Made by a program: the position numbers and the translations under genes. The notes beneath the pieces were generated by a model, which saw only the letters and a list, made by a program, of their open reading frames with translations, was not told the DNA's origin and made no database searches. From a virus: a stretch of DNA of 37,987 nt. Location: the IMG/VR virus record IMGVR_UViG_3300042553_000307, positions 1-37,987 of that record; one strand, 5' to 3'. Below are positions 6,835 to 13,883 of the stretch, piece after piece (within the stretch, counting starts at the first letter, position 1; every line of letters begins with the position of its first letter).

Positions 6835-7074
6835 ATGACCCCAGAAAACACCACCGCTACCGAAGAGCGACAACCGCTCACGCCTCGCCAGAAAGAGGCA
6901 TACGACTTCATTTGCAGAACTGCTGGCATGTGGGGCCCTGCCGTCAGAGAAATCGCCGCCGGCATTGGCGTCTCATCGCCCAACGCTGTCGCCGGGTTGC
7001 TTAAACGCCTGGAGCGTAAGGGCTACATCACCATTGAGCCCGGCAAGTCCCGTGGAATCAGGGTGCGAACATGA
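6835..7074 (+). CDS. LexA-type DNA-binding domain without the peptidase domain
   Basis: 79 aa. Residues about 14-78 match the LexA N-terminal domain closely: PLTPRQKEAYDFI, AVREIAAGIGVSSPNAV (recognition helix with SPNA as in E. coli LexA), LLKRLERKGYITI and GKSRGIRV at the end. LexA continues for about 130 residues with a hinge and a Ser/Lys autoprotease and dimerisation domain; here the ORF simply stops. It has the strongest ribosome site of the region (AAGGAGGAGC) and overlaps the next gene by ATGA. It may be a non-cleavable repressor, a competitor at host SOS operators, or a regulator of this phage. Domain assignment is strong, role open. Confidence 0.85.
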   Translation: MTPENTTATEERQPLTPRQKEAYDFICRTAGMWGPAVREIAAGIGVSSPNAVAGLLKRLERKGYITIEPGKSRGIRVRT

Positions 7075-7343
7075 CAACCGAAAGACTTATCAAGCGTCTG
7101 CTGCGTCTGCAGGGTGGTTGCATCCACGCCAGTGAAGACGCTGACAACTGGAGCATGCACGACTCACTCGTTGCGAACGCTCGCACCATCGGGATTGCCA
7201 TTGCGTCCATCAAGACGCTCAAGGCTGAGAACGACGAACTGCGGGCCAGGCTTGTCAGACAGGCCTGCTACTTCGAGCACATCGAAGCACGCGAGCAGCC
7301 GAAGACGTGGCCGCTGCTTGAAGACACGGGAGAAGAACTATGA
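7071..7343 (+). CDS. small coiled-coil hypothetical protein, 90 aa
   Basis: Begins at the ATGA overlap with the LexA-like gene and ends at an ATGA overlap with the next ORF. Residues about 30-68 form a helix with heptad-like hydrophobics (TIGIAIASIKTLKAENDELRARL), probably a coiled coil. The C-terminus is acidic. No family recognised. Confidence 0.7.
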   Translation: MTTERLIKRLLRLQGGCIHASEDADNWSMHDSLVANARTIGIAIASIKTLKAENDELRARLVRQACYFEHIEAREQPKTWPLLEDTGEEL

Positions 7344-7588
7344 CGCTCTCGGATTTCGTCTGGCTGGCAATCGGTGAAACACTTCTCGCGGGCACTTTCG
7401 CTCTCGGGATTCTTGTAGGGGTATCTCTCAATCGAAAGGGGCCAAGGAATGGCGACTGCAACACGGGAACGGAAGGCAACTGGAATCACGCTGGCAACGT
7501 CAACGCTCAGGGCGGCACTTGCCGACGTGCTCAGGGCTGTGCCGACAAGGCACGCGAAGCCAATCCTGGGCAACGTCAGACTAGGTGA
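7340..7588 (+). CDS. putative small membrane protein overlapping the clamp gene
   Basis: 82 aa, starting at an ATGA overlap. Residues about 5-30 (VWLAIGETLLAGTFALGILVGV) form one transmembrane segment followed by a Lys/Arg stop-transfer patch (NRKGPR). The remaining residues are Gly/Asn/Gln-rich and lie in a second frame over the first 140 bases of the sliding-clamp gene. Translational coupling at the start and the clear membrane helix argue that at least the N-terminal part is real. The tail could merely be the readable shadow of the clamp gene. A frame error between the two is less likely because the clamp has its own start and ribosome site. Confidence 0.5.
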   Translation: MTLSDFVWLAIGETLLAGTFALGILVGVSLNRKGPRNGDCNTGTEGNWNHAGNVNAQGGTCRRAQGCADKAREANPGQRQTR

Positions 7589-8567
7589 CGGGCTGCTGAC
7601 GGGCACGGATCTCGAGGTGCGTATTGACCGCGAGATTGACTACCACGGCGACGCCATGCTGCTGCCGGCTCATCGGCTCAGCGCCATCCTGCGGGCCGCG
7701 ACCGGCGACGAGGTGTTTCTGATTCCGAAGGAAAGCAGCGTAACGGTGAAGTGCGGTGCTGGCTCGTGGACTCTACCAACGGAAGACGCCGCAGAGTTCC
7801 CAACGTGGGACGCTGGCGATCTGAAGGCAATCTGCCGCCTGCCGGCTGACCAGTTCTGCCGGGCCGCCAAGGCCACGACGTACGCCACGGACGCCGAGTC
7901 CAGCCGCTACGCACTGGGCGGCGTCATGCTGGACGTGGAGTCAACCGCAGACGGTTCGCGGCAGCACTGGGTTGGCACTGACGGGCGACGCCTGGCGTGC
8001 GTGGAGACTGAGAGCGACGATGCCGTTGACGCCTCGCAGACCATCGTGCCGGCCAGGTTGCTGGCGACGGTGGCAAGCATGGCCACGGGTGACGGCAGCG
8101 TTCAGGTTGAGTCCAACGGAAAAGAGGTCCGCTTCTCGCTGGACGGCTGCACGATCACGGGCCGGCTCGTGGACGGTCGCTATCCACGGTGGCGTGACGT
8201 GGTTGGCGAGGCGGAAGGCGAGCCTACGGTGATTGACGTGGTGGAGCTGCTCCAGGCGGTGCAGTCCGCAGCCATCGTCACCAGCGAGCAGTCCAAGGGC
8301 ATCAGCCTGACGTGGACGGCCAACACGCTGGTGCTCGTGGGCCGCTCGAGCGAGTACGGGGAGAGCAAGGTGATCTGCCCGACGATCGCGGCGGGCTCAA
8401 CGGCAAGCACGAAGCTGGACCCGAAGTATCTGGCCCAGTTCTTGGCGAACCTGCCAGCCGACGAAGAGCCGCATGTTGACGTGTACGTGAAGGACGCCCA
8501 GAGCCGCGTGCTCCTTCGCTGCGGCCCGTACACCGGAGTCATCATGCCTCTGGCGGAGGACGCATGA
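7449..8567 (+). CDS. dnaN: DNA polymerase III beta subunit (sliding clamp)
   Basis: 372 aa, the usual length of a bacterial clamp. It forms a dimeric ring that holds the polymerase on DNA. Recognisable segments: RAVPTRHAKPILGNVRL (about 29-45), GTDLEVRID (about 52-60), RYALGGVMLDV (second domain), GTDGRRLACVE, GRLVDGRYPRWRDV (about 238-251), and a C-terminal LLRCGPYTGVIMPLAEDA where clamps carry the IMPMR-type ending. ATG at 7449 follows GCCAAGGA. No polymerase or clamp loader is encoded nearby, so it presumably works with the host holoenzyme. It overlaps the next gene by ATGA. Confidence 0.93.
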   Translation: MATATRERKATGITLATSTLRAALADVLRAVPTRHAKPILGNVRLGDGLLTGTDLEVRIDREIDYHGDAMLLPAHRLSAILRAATGDEVFLIPKESSVTVKCGAGSWTLPTEDAAEFPTWDAGDLKAICRLPADQFCRAAKATTYATDAESSRYALGGVMLDVESTADGSRQHWVGTDGRRLACVETESDDAVDASQTIVPARLLATVASMATGDGSVQVESNGKEVRFSLDGCTITGRLVDGRYPRWRDVVGEAEGEPTVIDVVELLQAVQSAAIVTSEQSKGISLTWTANTLVLVGRSSEYGESKVICPTIAAGSTASTKLDPKYLAQFLANLPADEEPHVDVYVKDAQSRVLLRCGPYTGVIMPLAEDA

Positions 8568-8938
8568 AAGCCAGCGAAGCATCACGCAACCACTCTCGGG
8601 CTGATCTCGTGCTGCTCCACCAACTGTGGGCGGAAGGCGTTACCTCGTCAGAGATTGCCAAGCGGTTTGGCGTGGCCTATTCCACAGTCACAAAGTGGGC
8701 ACAGCGGTACAAGTTGCCACGCAGGACGCTGCACCCAGCTGACGAACCTGAGGCACCGACACCTGAGGACGATGCCGCATCGCTAGACGGACTGGCGTTG
8801 TCGCCGTGGGTTGAGGAGCGGGCAAAGGTGGTGAGGGAAAAGCACTACGACAGCAGACGGCGAGAGGAGCCTTGCAACACGCAAAGCAAAGTCAGCAAGT
8901 GGCGTCACGGGATCTGCCAGCCGAGAGGTGTGGCGTGA
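8564..8938 (+). CDS. helix-turn-helix protein, 124 aa
   Basis: Starts at the ATGA overlap with the clamp. Residues about 17-52 form a homeodomain-like HTH: VLLHQLWAEGVTSSEIAKRF, then GVAYSTVTKWAQRYKLPRR. This resembles the DNA-binding part of GcrA-like or transposase-type HTHs. A Pro/Glu/Asp linker (about 57-80) leads to a basic C-terminal helix (SPWVEERAKVVREKHYDSRR). A second protein of this plan is at 12321-12701. It is likely a regulator of later genes; target unknown. Confidence 0.75.
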   Translation: MKASEASRNHSRADLVLLHQLWAEGVTSSEIAKRFGVAYSTVTKWAQRYKLPRRTLHPADEPEAPTPEDDAASLDGLALSPWVEERAKVVREKHYDSRRREEPCNTQSKVSKWRHGICQPRGVA

Positions 8939-9072
8939 GTGACATCGTGGAGCGGCTACGGAACTGGCGAACCGTGCATCTGGCGAGGTTGCACCTACTC
9001 ATGGAAGAGGCCGCAGACGAGATGGAGCGGCTGCGAAACGGTTCACTAGTGGCCTGCGAAACGGTGCAGTGA
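8935..9072 (+). CDS. small DIVERLR-type phage protein, 45 aa
   Basis: GTG at 8935 overlaps the preceding TGA (GTGA), giving a 45-aa product beginning MSDIVERLRNW and containing LLMEEAADEMERLRNG. Short phage proteins of the pattern DIVERLR followed by EAADEIERLR are widespread and of unknown function, probably a helical hairpin or coiled coil. The end closes the tightly coupled early operon. Confidence 0.7.
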   Translation: MSDIVERLRNWRTVHLARLHLLMEEAADEMERLRNGSLVACETVQ

Positions 9073-9350
9073 GAACTAGTGGATAAGCAGACCCGTGTAT
9101 TTTCTTTTCTGGCCGTATATCTCCAAGCCGTAAGTGCCGTGCAGCCGCTAGCCGCAAGCTTGTCGCGCTAACGCGGATTATCTGCCGCATATCTCGCAGT
9201 CGTGTCACGCCCCGCGACATGACGCCAGAACGTATCCCAAAAGCGACGAAAAGCGAACACTTTTGCTTACGAGTAGGGCGGCCCTGATTCCTTGACACGT
9301 TTGCAATCCTGCTGGCTGTGGATTTGTTCCCCAGTCACAGGAGGACTGCT
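9073..9350 (+). other. 278-bp noncoding gap with hairpins and a possible promoter
   Basis: No convincing gene. It contains a CACTAGT repeat in both orientations near its left edge (about 9047-9083), a GCGG/CCGC hairpin, and a long imperfect hairpin GTCGTGTCACG / CGCGACATGAC with a CCC loop (9199-9223). A TTGACA box lies at 9292-9297, but the region 16-19 bp downstream offers only a poor -10 (GCTGTG to TGTGGA). The strong AGGAGG before the next ATG and the break in gene overlap suggest a new transcription unit begins here. Confidence 0.4.
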
Positions 9351-9647
9351 ATGCGTTTCGTTTTGCTTCTCGCCGCCCTGGCGTTCGCTTCCGTTGCCAA
9401 CGCTGACACCACCGTGGTGGCTCGTCGTGGCTCTGTCATCAGTGCCCAGGATCACGCCGTCGTGATCGCTCGCCGTGGCTCGCTGGTTCACAGCAGCTGC
9501 GGCCAGTACGAGGGCATTGGCACCGGCTCAACGCCTGAGCAGGCCCGGCGTAACTGCTGCTTCTTCGGGAAGCGTGTCATCGTTGAGGAAGGCGTGGCCT
9601 ACTCGCCCGTGGCCCGTCGCTGGTTCGCGGTGATTCGCTACCGCTGA
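9351..9647 (+). CDS. small secreted protein with Sec signal peptide, 98 aa
   Basis: The ATG at 9351 follows ACAGGAGGACTGCT, the best ribosome site of this area. Residues 1-19 are a classic signal peptide (MRFVLLLAALAFASVANA) with predicted cleavage before DTTVV. The mature part has two VARRGS/IARRGS segments spaced about 20 residues apart and three Cys residues (SSCGQ, NCCFFG), plus a STPEQARRNCC stretch. It is likely exported to the periplasm or outside the cell. No catalytic motif seen. Possible roles such as superinfection exclusion or envelope alteration are speculative. The TGA overlaps the next ATG. Confidence 0.75.
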   Translation: MRFVLLLAALAFASVANADTTVVARRGSVISAQDHAVVIARRGSLVHSSCGQYEGIGTGSTPEQARRNCCFFGKRVIVEEGVAYSPVARRWFAVIRYR

Positions 9648-10048
9648 TGCACGCCGTGTCGTTCACCGTCGCAGGGCAGCCCGTCCCACAGCCGAGGCCG
9701 CGAGTCTCGACTGCGGGCGGGTTCGCCCGTGCGTACGTCCCAGGGAAGCACCCGGTGCATGCGTACCGCGAGGCTATCGCAGCAGCTGCTCAAAGTGCCG
9801 GGCTCACGACAACCGGCGAGGTGCTCAACGTGGTGATAGATGCGGTGTTTGAGCGTCCGAAGTCCCACATGCGAAAGGCTGGCGTCAAGGCCGACGCGCC
9901 GAAGTTGCCTAGGCCCGACGTAGACAACATCGCCAAGGCCGTGCTTGACGCACTGCAGGACGTGATCGGCGATGACTCTCTGGTTGGCCGATTGGTGGTG
10001 GAGAAGAGCTACGGAACGGAGGCACGGACTACCGTGCGAGTGTCGTGA
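9647..10048 (+). CDS. rusA: RusA-family Holliday junction resolvase
   Basis: 133 aa, the usual RusA length. It is a dimeric metal-dependent endonuclease that cuts four-way junctions. Seen: GQPVPQPRPRV near the start (about 10-20), FERPKSH (about 68-74), then the catalytic acidic run PDVDNIAKAVLDAL (about 89-102) and DDSLVGRL (about 109-116), which carry the conserved aspartates. It starts with TGATG coupling after the secreted protein and ends with GTGA coupling to the methyltransferase. In phages it resolves recombination intermediates before packaging, which suits the Bet system upstream. Confidence 0.92.
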   Translation: MHAVSFTVAGQPVPQPRPRVSTAGGFARAYVPGKHPVHAYREAIAAAAQSAGLTTTGEVLNVVIDAVFERPKSHMRKAGVKADAPKLPRPDVDNIAKAVLDALQDVIGDDSLVGRLVVEKSYGTEARTTVRVS

Positions 10049-10707
10049 GAGAATCGCAATACGATTCGCTCTGTGGATACCAGCGGCATTCGCTTGGGCT
10101 GATGTCTTCGCACACCTACGAGGTGGACGCCAAGCGACTGGGGTTCACACTGGCCAGGTACAAGTTCGTAGCCAAGGTGCTGGCTAGTGCAGATTGCGTG
10201 CTTGAGGTTGGGTGCGGCGACGGCTTCGCCACTCGCGTGGTGGCTCAGTCTGTCGGCAACGTGATGGCCACAGACTTTGACGAGGGATTCATTTCAGAGG
10301 CATGCAGCCGACAGCATCTGGCAAACGTCACGTTTCAACAACACGACATGATTGCAGGCCCAAGGCTCACGCCTAGCGGCCTGCAGTTCGATGCTGCCTA
10401 CGCCTTGGACGTGCTTGAGCACATACGCCAGGAGCAAGAGGGCGCATTTCTTGGCAACGTCGCTTTGAGCATCGGGCAGCATGGCGCGTTCATCTGCGGC
10501 ATGCCGTCGCTTGAGTCTCAGCCGCATGCGTCAGATCTCAGCAAGGCCGGGCATGTGAACTGCAAAACCGAAGGCGAGTTTAGGGCCACGCTGAAACGCT
10601 ACTGGCGAAACGTGTTTGTGTTCGGGATGAACGACGAGACGTTGCACACCGGCTTTGGCCCGATGTGTCACTACCGGCTAGCCATCTGCACTGGGGCCAA
10701 ACTATGA
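10045..10707 (+). CDS. class I SAM-dependent methyltransferase
   Basis: 220 aa, GTG start at a GTGA overlap. Rossmann-fold signature: motif I VLEVGCGDGFAT (52-63), acidic residue D77 after the second strand (MATDFDEGF), and LDVLEHI (121-127) as motif IV-like. No DNA base target-recognition motif such as DPPY or NPPY is present, so a small-molecule, sugar or protein substrate is more likely than DNA. The two next genes are glycosyltransferases, so it may methylate the glycan they build. It resembles the UbiE/COQ5-type group in general form. Confidence 0.82.
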   Translation: MRESQYDSLCGYQRHSLGLMSSHTYEVDAKRLGFTLARYKFVAKVLASADCVLEVGCGDGFATRVVAQSVGNVMATDFDEGFISEACSRQHLANVTFQQHDMIAGPRLTPSGLQFDAAYALDVLEHIRQEQEGAFLGNVALSIGQHGAFICGMPSLESQPHASDLSKAGHVNCKTEGEFRATLKRYWRNVFVFGMNDETLHTGFGPMCHYRLAICTGAKL

Positions 10708-11468
10708 GCGTTTCCGTTGTCATTCCCACCCGCAACAGGGCGGCCACGCTCAGCCGTGCCATTGTCTCGGCTGCTTCGCAGAACCCGGCTGAGGTGCTTG
10801 TCGTAGATGACGCCAGCACCGATGACACGCCCGGCATCGTTGAGCAGCTGCTTGGCGTGTACCCGTGCATTAGGTACGAGCGTTATGGGTCCAAGGCCGC
10901 CGATTGGCAGGAGGCCATGGCTGGTTTCTATCGCACGCTCCAGGGCTCGCACGTCATCCAAATGGGCGCGGACGATTGGCTGGCCAATGGCGTTGTGGAT
11001 AGCGTCAACCGTCACCCCAATGCCGCTGTAGTGTTCCACGACTACTGGGTTGCTAACACGGACGGCACGCAAATCGGTGCCGTCTCGAACGGCTTTGAGT
11101 CGGTGACTCACATGAGCTCCGCGCAGGTGTGCAGCAGGCTGGTGGAATATCCGTACCCAACAGAAACCGGCATTGGCAGTGGCCTGCGTCTGGATTGTCT
11201 GCGATGGCTAGAGGCCAAGCACTTCTGGCGCATGGGGCCGTGGTCTGACGCCATCGGGTTTGCAGCAGTCGCCGCGTTGTGGGGCTGCGTGTTTGTCCCC
11301 GGTGCCGGCGCGACATTCACGCAGGACGATCACGGTTACGGTGCAACAAATCGAAACAGTTCAGATTCGATTCGCTACATGGCTGAGTGCGTTTCGTTTC
11401 TGGCATCGTCTGGCGTCCCAGGTGACGCAGCAGCAGCCCTGTGCAGAAAGCGGGGCGTGCATGCCTGA
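10704..11468 (+). CDS. family 2 glycosyltransferase (GT-A)
   Basis: 254 aa from the ATG in the ATGA overlap at 10704. N-terminus MSVSVVIPTRNRAATLSRAI is the standard GT2 start; VLVVDDASTDDT (32-42) binds the nucleotide; GADDW (88-92) is the metal-binding acidic motif. It transfers a sugar from a nucleotide donor. No transmembrane segment, so cytosolic. It lies between the methyltransferase and a second glycosyltransferase, forming a three-gene modification cassette. The acceptor is unknown: virion protein, host surface glycan and phage DNA are all possible. Confidence 0.85.
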   Translation: MSVSVVIPTRNRAATLSRAIVSAASQNPAEVLVVDDASTDDTPGIVEQLLGVYPCIRYERYGSKAADWQEAMAGFYRTLQGSHVIQMGADDWLANGVVDSVNRHPNAAVVFHDYWVANTDGTQIGAVSNGFESVTHMSSAQVCSRLVEYPYPTETGIGSGLRLDCLRWLEAKHFWRMGPWSDAIGFAAVAALWGCVFVPGAGATFTQDDHGYGATNRNSSDSIRYMAECVSFLASSGVPGDAAAALCRKRGVHA

Positions 11469-12345
11469 GATGCCAGAACGCCTGTGGCAACCGCACGAGC
11501 CCTTTTCCAAGGACTATGCCCAGCGTGCCGAAGAAGGCGTGCCCCGGCTGCGGAACTCAAAGGTGGCATTCGTTGGGCTGGCCCGAAACTGTGCGGTAAG
11601 GCTCGCCCAAAACCTTGGCCTGCTTGAGCAGCTGCAGGATCTGTGCGGCTCGTGGTCGCTGCACATTGAGAGCAACGACTGCACTGACGCCACGCTGGAA
11701 GTGCTGCACGACTACTGCCGCGAGAAGCCGCAGGCCACGTTCCACTATCAGATTCTGGGCCGCGAACAGCACGGCGCAGAGTTCGCCGGCCGTCGCACGA
11801 TCGCCTTGGCGGAATACCGAGACTCATGCCAGCGGTGGGTGAAGTCGTGTTCCGCTGATGCGGACTACGTTTGCGTCATTGATTGGGATGCGTGGGGCGG
11901 ATGGAACACCAACGGCGTGCTGAACGGGCTCGGCTGGCTCGTTGAGTTACCCGGTGCCTACGGCATGGCGAGCTTCAGTTTGTTTCAGTACGACTTCGGC
12001 CACGGGCCGCAGTGGCACCATTACGACTTGTGGGCCTTGCGTGGCGTTGGGCAGGCCGAGTGCTACTTCGACACGTACCAGAGCGGCTACGGGGGCTTCG
12101 GCTACACATGGCTGCCGCCTGTTGGCTCGCCGCCCGTGCTCGTCTCGTCAGCATTTGGTGGCATGGCGATTTACCGCACCGACGCCTATCTCAAGGGAAC
12201 GTATGACGGCGTGAGAGACTGCGAGCACGTTCCGTTTCATCAAAGCATCGCACGAGTGACAGGCCAGCACCTGTACCTAAACCCGTCGCAGCGAATGCTG
12301 ATGAGTTGGATGCCTGAGCCATGCGCGGAATCACCTCAACCATAA
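11461..12345 (+). CDS. glycosyltransferase-like protein (CAP59/ANP1-like pattern)
   Basis: 294 aa from ATG 11461, 8 bases inside the previous gene. Seen: VAFVGLARNCAVRLAQNL (35-52), LHIESNDCTDATLEVLHDY (68-86), YVCVIDWDAWGGW (136-148) with an acidic D-x-D metal motif, and a C-terminal FGGMAIYRTDAYLKGTY and DCEHVPFHQSIA segment. This order is that of GT-A enzymes related to fungal CAP59/ANP1-type mannosyltransferases, which also have bacterial relatives. The fold is fairly clear; the family assignment is from pattern memory. Substrate unknown. Confidence 0.65.
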   Translation: MPEMPERLWQPHEPFSKDYAQRAEEGVPRLRNSKVAFVGLARNCAVRLAQNLGLLEQLQDLCGSWSLHIESNDCTDATLEVLHDYCREKPQATFHYQILGREQHGAEFAGRRTIALAEYRDSCQRWVKSCSADADYVCVIDWDAWGGWNTNGVLNGLGWLVELPGAYGMASFSLFQYDFGHGPQWHHYDLWALRGVGQAECYFDTYQSGYGGFGYTWLPPVGSPPVLVSSAFGGMAIYRTDAYLKGTYDGVRDCEHVPFHQSIARVTGQHLYLNPSQRMLMSWMPEPCAESPQP

Positions 12346-12701
12346 GCGTGGCCGCGTTCCACGCCGACTGGATGACTCACATGCCCATGCGGGCACTGTG
12401 TGAGCGTTGGACGATTTCGCGAGATCAGGTCATCCGCCTGGCCGTGGTCTGGGAGTTGCCTAGACGCCACGACAGGAAGCTCAGGGCAAAGCCACTAAGG
12501 CAGCGAGATCCCACAACCACAGAGATTCAGCAGGCGTGCATCCGCATCCAGGCAACGTGGAGCAAAGACGTGGAAGAGGAGCGGCGAGTCGTGAAGTCCC
12601 AGGCGTTCTCCATGAAACGCATACCGCTGGATAGCGCTACCCGTTCGCACATAGACGTGGAATACAACGGCGACTGTGACGTGTGGGAGGAACGACCGTG
12701 A
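12321..12701 (+). CDS. helix-turn-helix protein, second copy of the 8564-8938 plan
   Basis: 126 aa if started at ATG 12321, overlapping the glycosyltransferase by 25 bases; a GTG at 12348, just after its stop, is an alternative start. Residues about 22-48 are an HTH (MRALCERWTISRDQVIRLAVVWELPRR), followed by basic residues. The C-terminal half contains WSKDVEEERRVVKSQAF. Order and spacing (HTH, LPRR, linker, W..EER.KVV) resemble the protein at 8564-8938, suggesting distant paralogues. It may activate the late genes downstream, but no target is identifiable. Confidence 0.65.
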   Translation: MRGITSTISVAAFHADWMTHMPMRALCERWTISRDQVIRLAVVWELPRRHDRKLRAKPLRQRDPTTTEIQQACIRIQATWSKDVEEERRVVKSQAFSMKRIPLDSATRSHIDVEYNGDCDVWEERP

Positions 12702-12970
12702 ACGCACCGAAAGGCAAGGAAGACGTGCTGCGGCGCATCGTCATCGAATACGGGCAGCTGTACGCCTACATCTACATGACCGATGGAAACGGGAAACTTC
12801 TGGATGAAGAGGTTTTCAAGCAGCCATTCCGGCTGGAGCGAAGGGAAGCCCACGAGGAGGCCAAGGACGCCTACGACGCTGCCTACGACTGGATGAATGA
12901 AATCGTCAACGTGACGCCGCCACTGCAAGGAGACGAGGACGGCGAGGCACAATCAGAAGCGGAGGACTAG
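12698..12970 (+). CDS. small acidic hypothetical protein, 90 aa
   Basis: GTG at 12698 (GTGA overlap) with GGGAGGAACGACC before it. A short beta segment (LYAYIYMTDGNGKLLDEEVF) precedes a long helix (RLERREAHEEAKDAYDAAYDWMNEIV) and a very acidic tail (GDEDGEAQSEAED). No recognised family. Charge and size resemble small phage DNA mimics or chaperone-like proteins, but that is only a resemblance. Confidence 0.6.
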   Translation: MNAPKGKEDVLRRIVIEYGQLYAYIYMTDGNGKLLDEEVFKQPFRLERREAHEEAKDAYDAAYDWMNEIVNVTPPLQGDEDGEAQSEAED

Positions 12971-12972
12971 CC

Positions 12973-13275
12973 ATGCCTGCATACGAAGCCACGCCCGCCG
13001 AGCTCGAACAGTACGGATCGAAACTCACGATATGGCAGCAACTCGCCCTGCTGCAGGCTTGGTCGCCGCTCATTGGCTACGGCCAGCGGTTCATCAACGA
13101 GGCAGACCCGTACAAGCGAAGCATCATCGTCAGCGAGGCTTCCGAGTGGCTTGCGTCCAAGACAAACTCCCAGGCCGATGACCAGCTGGTGCGTTTGCTG
13201 GGCGATCTGTTGAAGACCAAGGAAGGTGAAGCCCTGGTTCGGTGGTGCCTGCTGCAGGTGGAGGCCGCCCGTTGA
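12973..13275 (+). CDS. hypothetical helical protein, 100 aa
   Basis: ATG at 12973, two bases after the previous stop. Predominantly alpha-helical (LTIWQQLALLQAWSPLIGYG; ADDQLVRLLGDLLKTKEGEALVRW). No signal peptide, membrane segment or motif recognised. It is linked to the next gene through a TTGA overlap. It belongs to the cluster of small genes before the peptidase and membrane proteins. Confidence 0.65.
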   Translation: MPAYEATPAELEQYGSKLTIWQQLALLQAWSPLIGYGQRFINEADPYKRSIIVSEASEWLASKTNSQADDQLVRLLGDLLKTKEGEALVRWCLLQVEAAR

Positions 13276-13880
13276 GCGATGAAAGCGTCATACGCCTCGC
13301 AGCCGTGGTGGCGGCGGTTGCTCTGCTGGCCGCCCCGTACCGGGACCGGATCGCTGGCTGGCTCTCTACGGCCGCCCAGGCCTGCTACGCCGAGCGTGCC
13401 ACCCTCGGCCGAATCGCCGCCGCACTCCTCCTAGTGGCTGCGGCTTGGGGCAAGCTGCCTGTGCCAAGGCTTCCGGCGGCTCCTGCCGTCAGCGTGAACG
13501 TGGAGACTCCGAGCGTGGAGATGCAGCAGCTGGTGAAGCCGGTGGCCGAGGCTCTGAAGTCGCTCCCAATGGGCGACCGGATGCTATGGGCTCAGGTCTG
13601 GAGCAAGGCAGCCGTGGTTGTGGCCGGCGACGCGGTGACAACGGAAGTGGCGTTCACGGATACTCGCTCGCTGCGGATGTTCACCACGCTGGCACTCGAC
13701 ATCGCTTGGCGTCGGATTGGGCAGCATCAGCCGGGAAGCAATGAGCCGCTCAGGAATGCCGTGGAGACTGCCTACGGGCAGGCTGTTGGCACGGACGTGG
13801 TTGCAGTCACTGCTGACGTGCGAAGCCGCTACACCGCATTTGCGAAGGCCGTAGCGTGGGCCGGCGTCGGCAAGGAGTGA
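13272..13880 (+). CDS. membrane-anchored hypothetical protein, 202 aa
   Basis: A TTG at 13272 overlapping the previous TGA gives an N-terminus MSDESVIRLAAVVAAV; an upstream GTG at 13242 is less likely. Two hydrophobic segments lie at about residues 7-23 (LAAVVAAVALLAAPY) and 45-62 (IAAALLLVAAAWGKLP), followed by a soluble domain of about 135 residues. That arrangement gives a membrane hairpin with the domain on the cytoplasmic side if both segments span. No catalytic motif. Its position before the peptidase and holin-like genes suggests a lysis or envelope function, but this is inference. Confidence 0.6.
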   Translation: MSDESVIRLAAVVAAVALLAAPYRDRIAGWLSTAAQACYAERATLGRIAAALLLVAAAWGKLPVPRLPAAPAVSVNVETPSVEMQQLVKPVAEALKSLPMGDRMLWAQVWSKAAVVVAGDAVTTEVAFTDTRSLRMFTTLALDIAWRRIGQHQPGSNEPLRNAVETAYGQAVGTDVVAVTADVRSRYTAFAKAVAWAGVGKE

Positions 13881-13883
13881 CGC

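Noticed and set aside
6329-7004. Several overlapping frames on both strands across the initiator gene
   Set aside because: They arise from the palindromic iteron array and its GC-rich repeats; no independent start signals.
9073-9350. tRNA genes in the hairpin-rich gap
   Set aside because: No cloverleaf with a T-arm GTTCAAATC-type segment and matching acceptor stem could be built.
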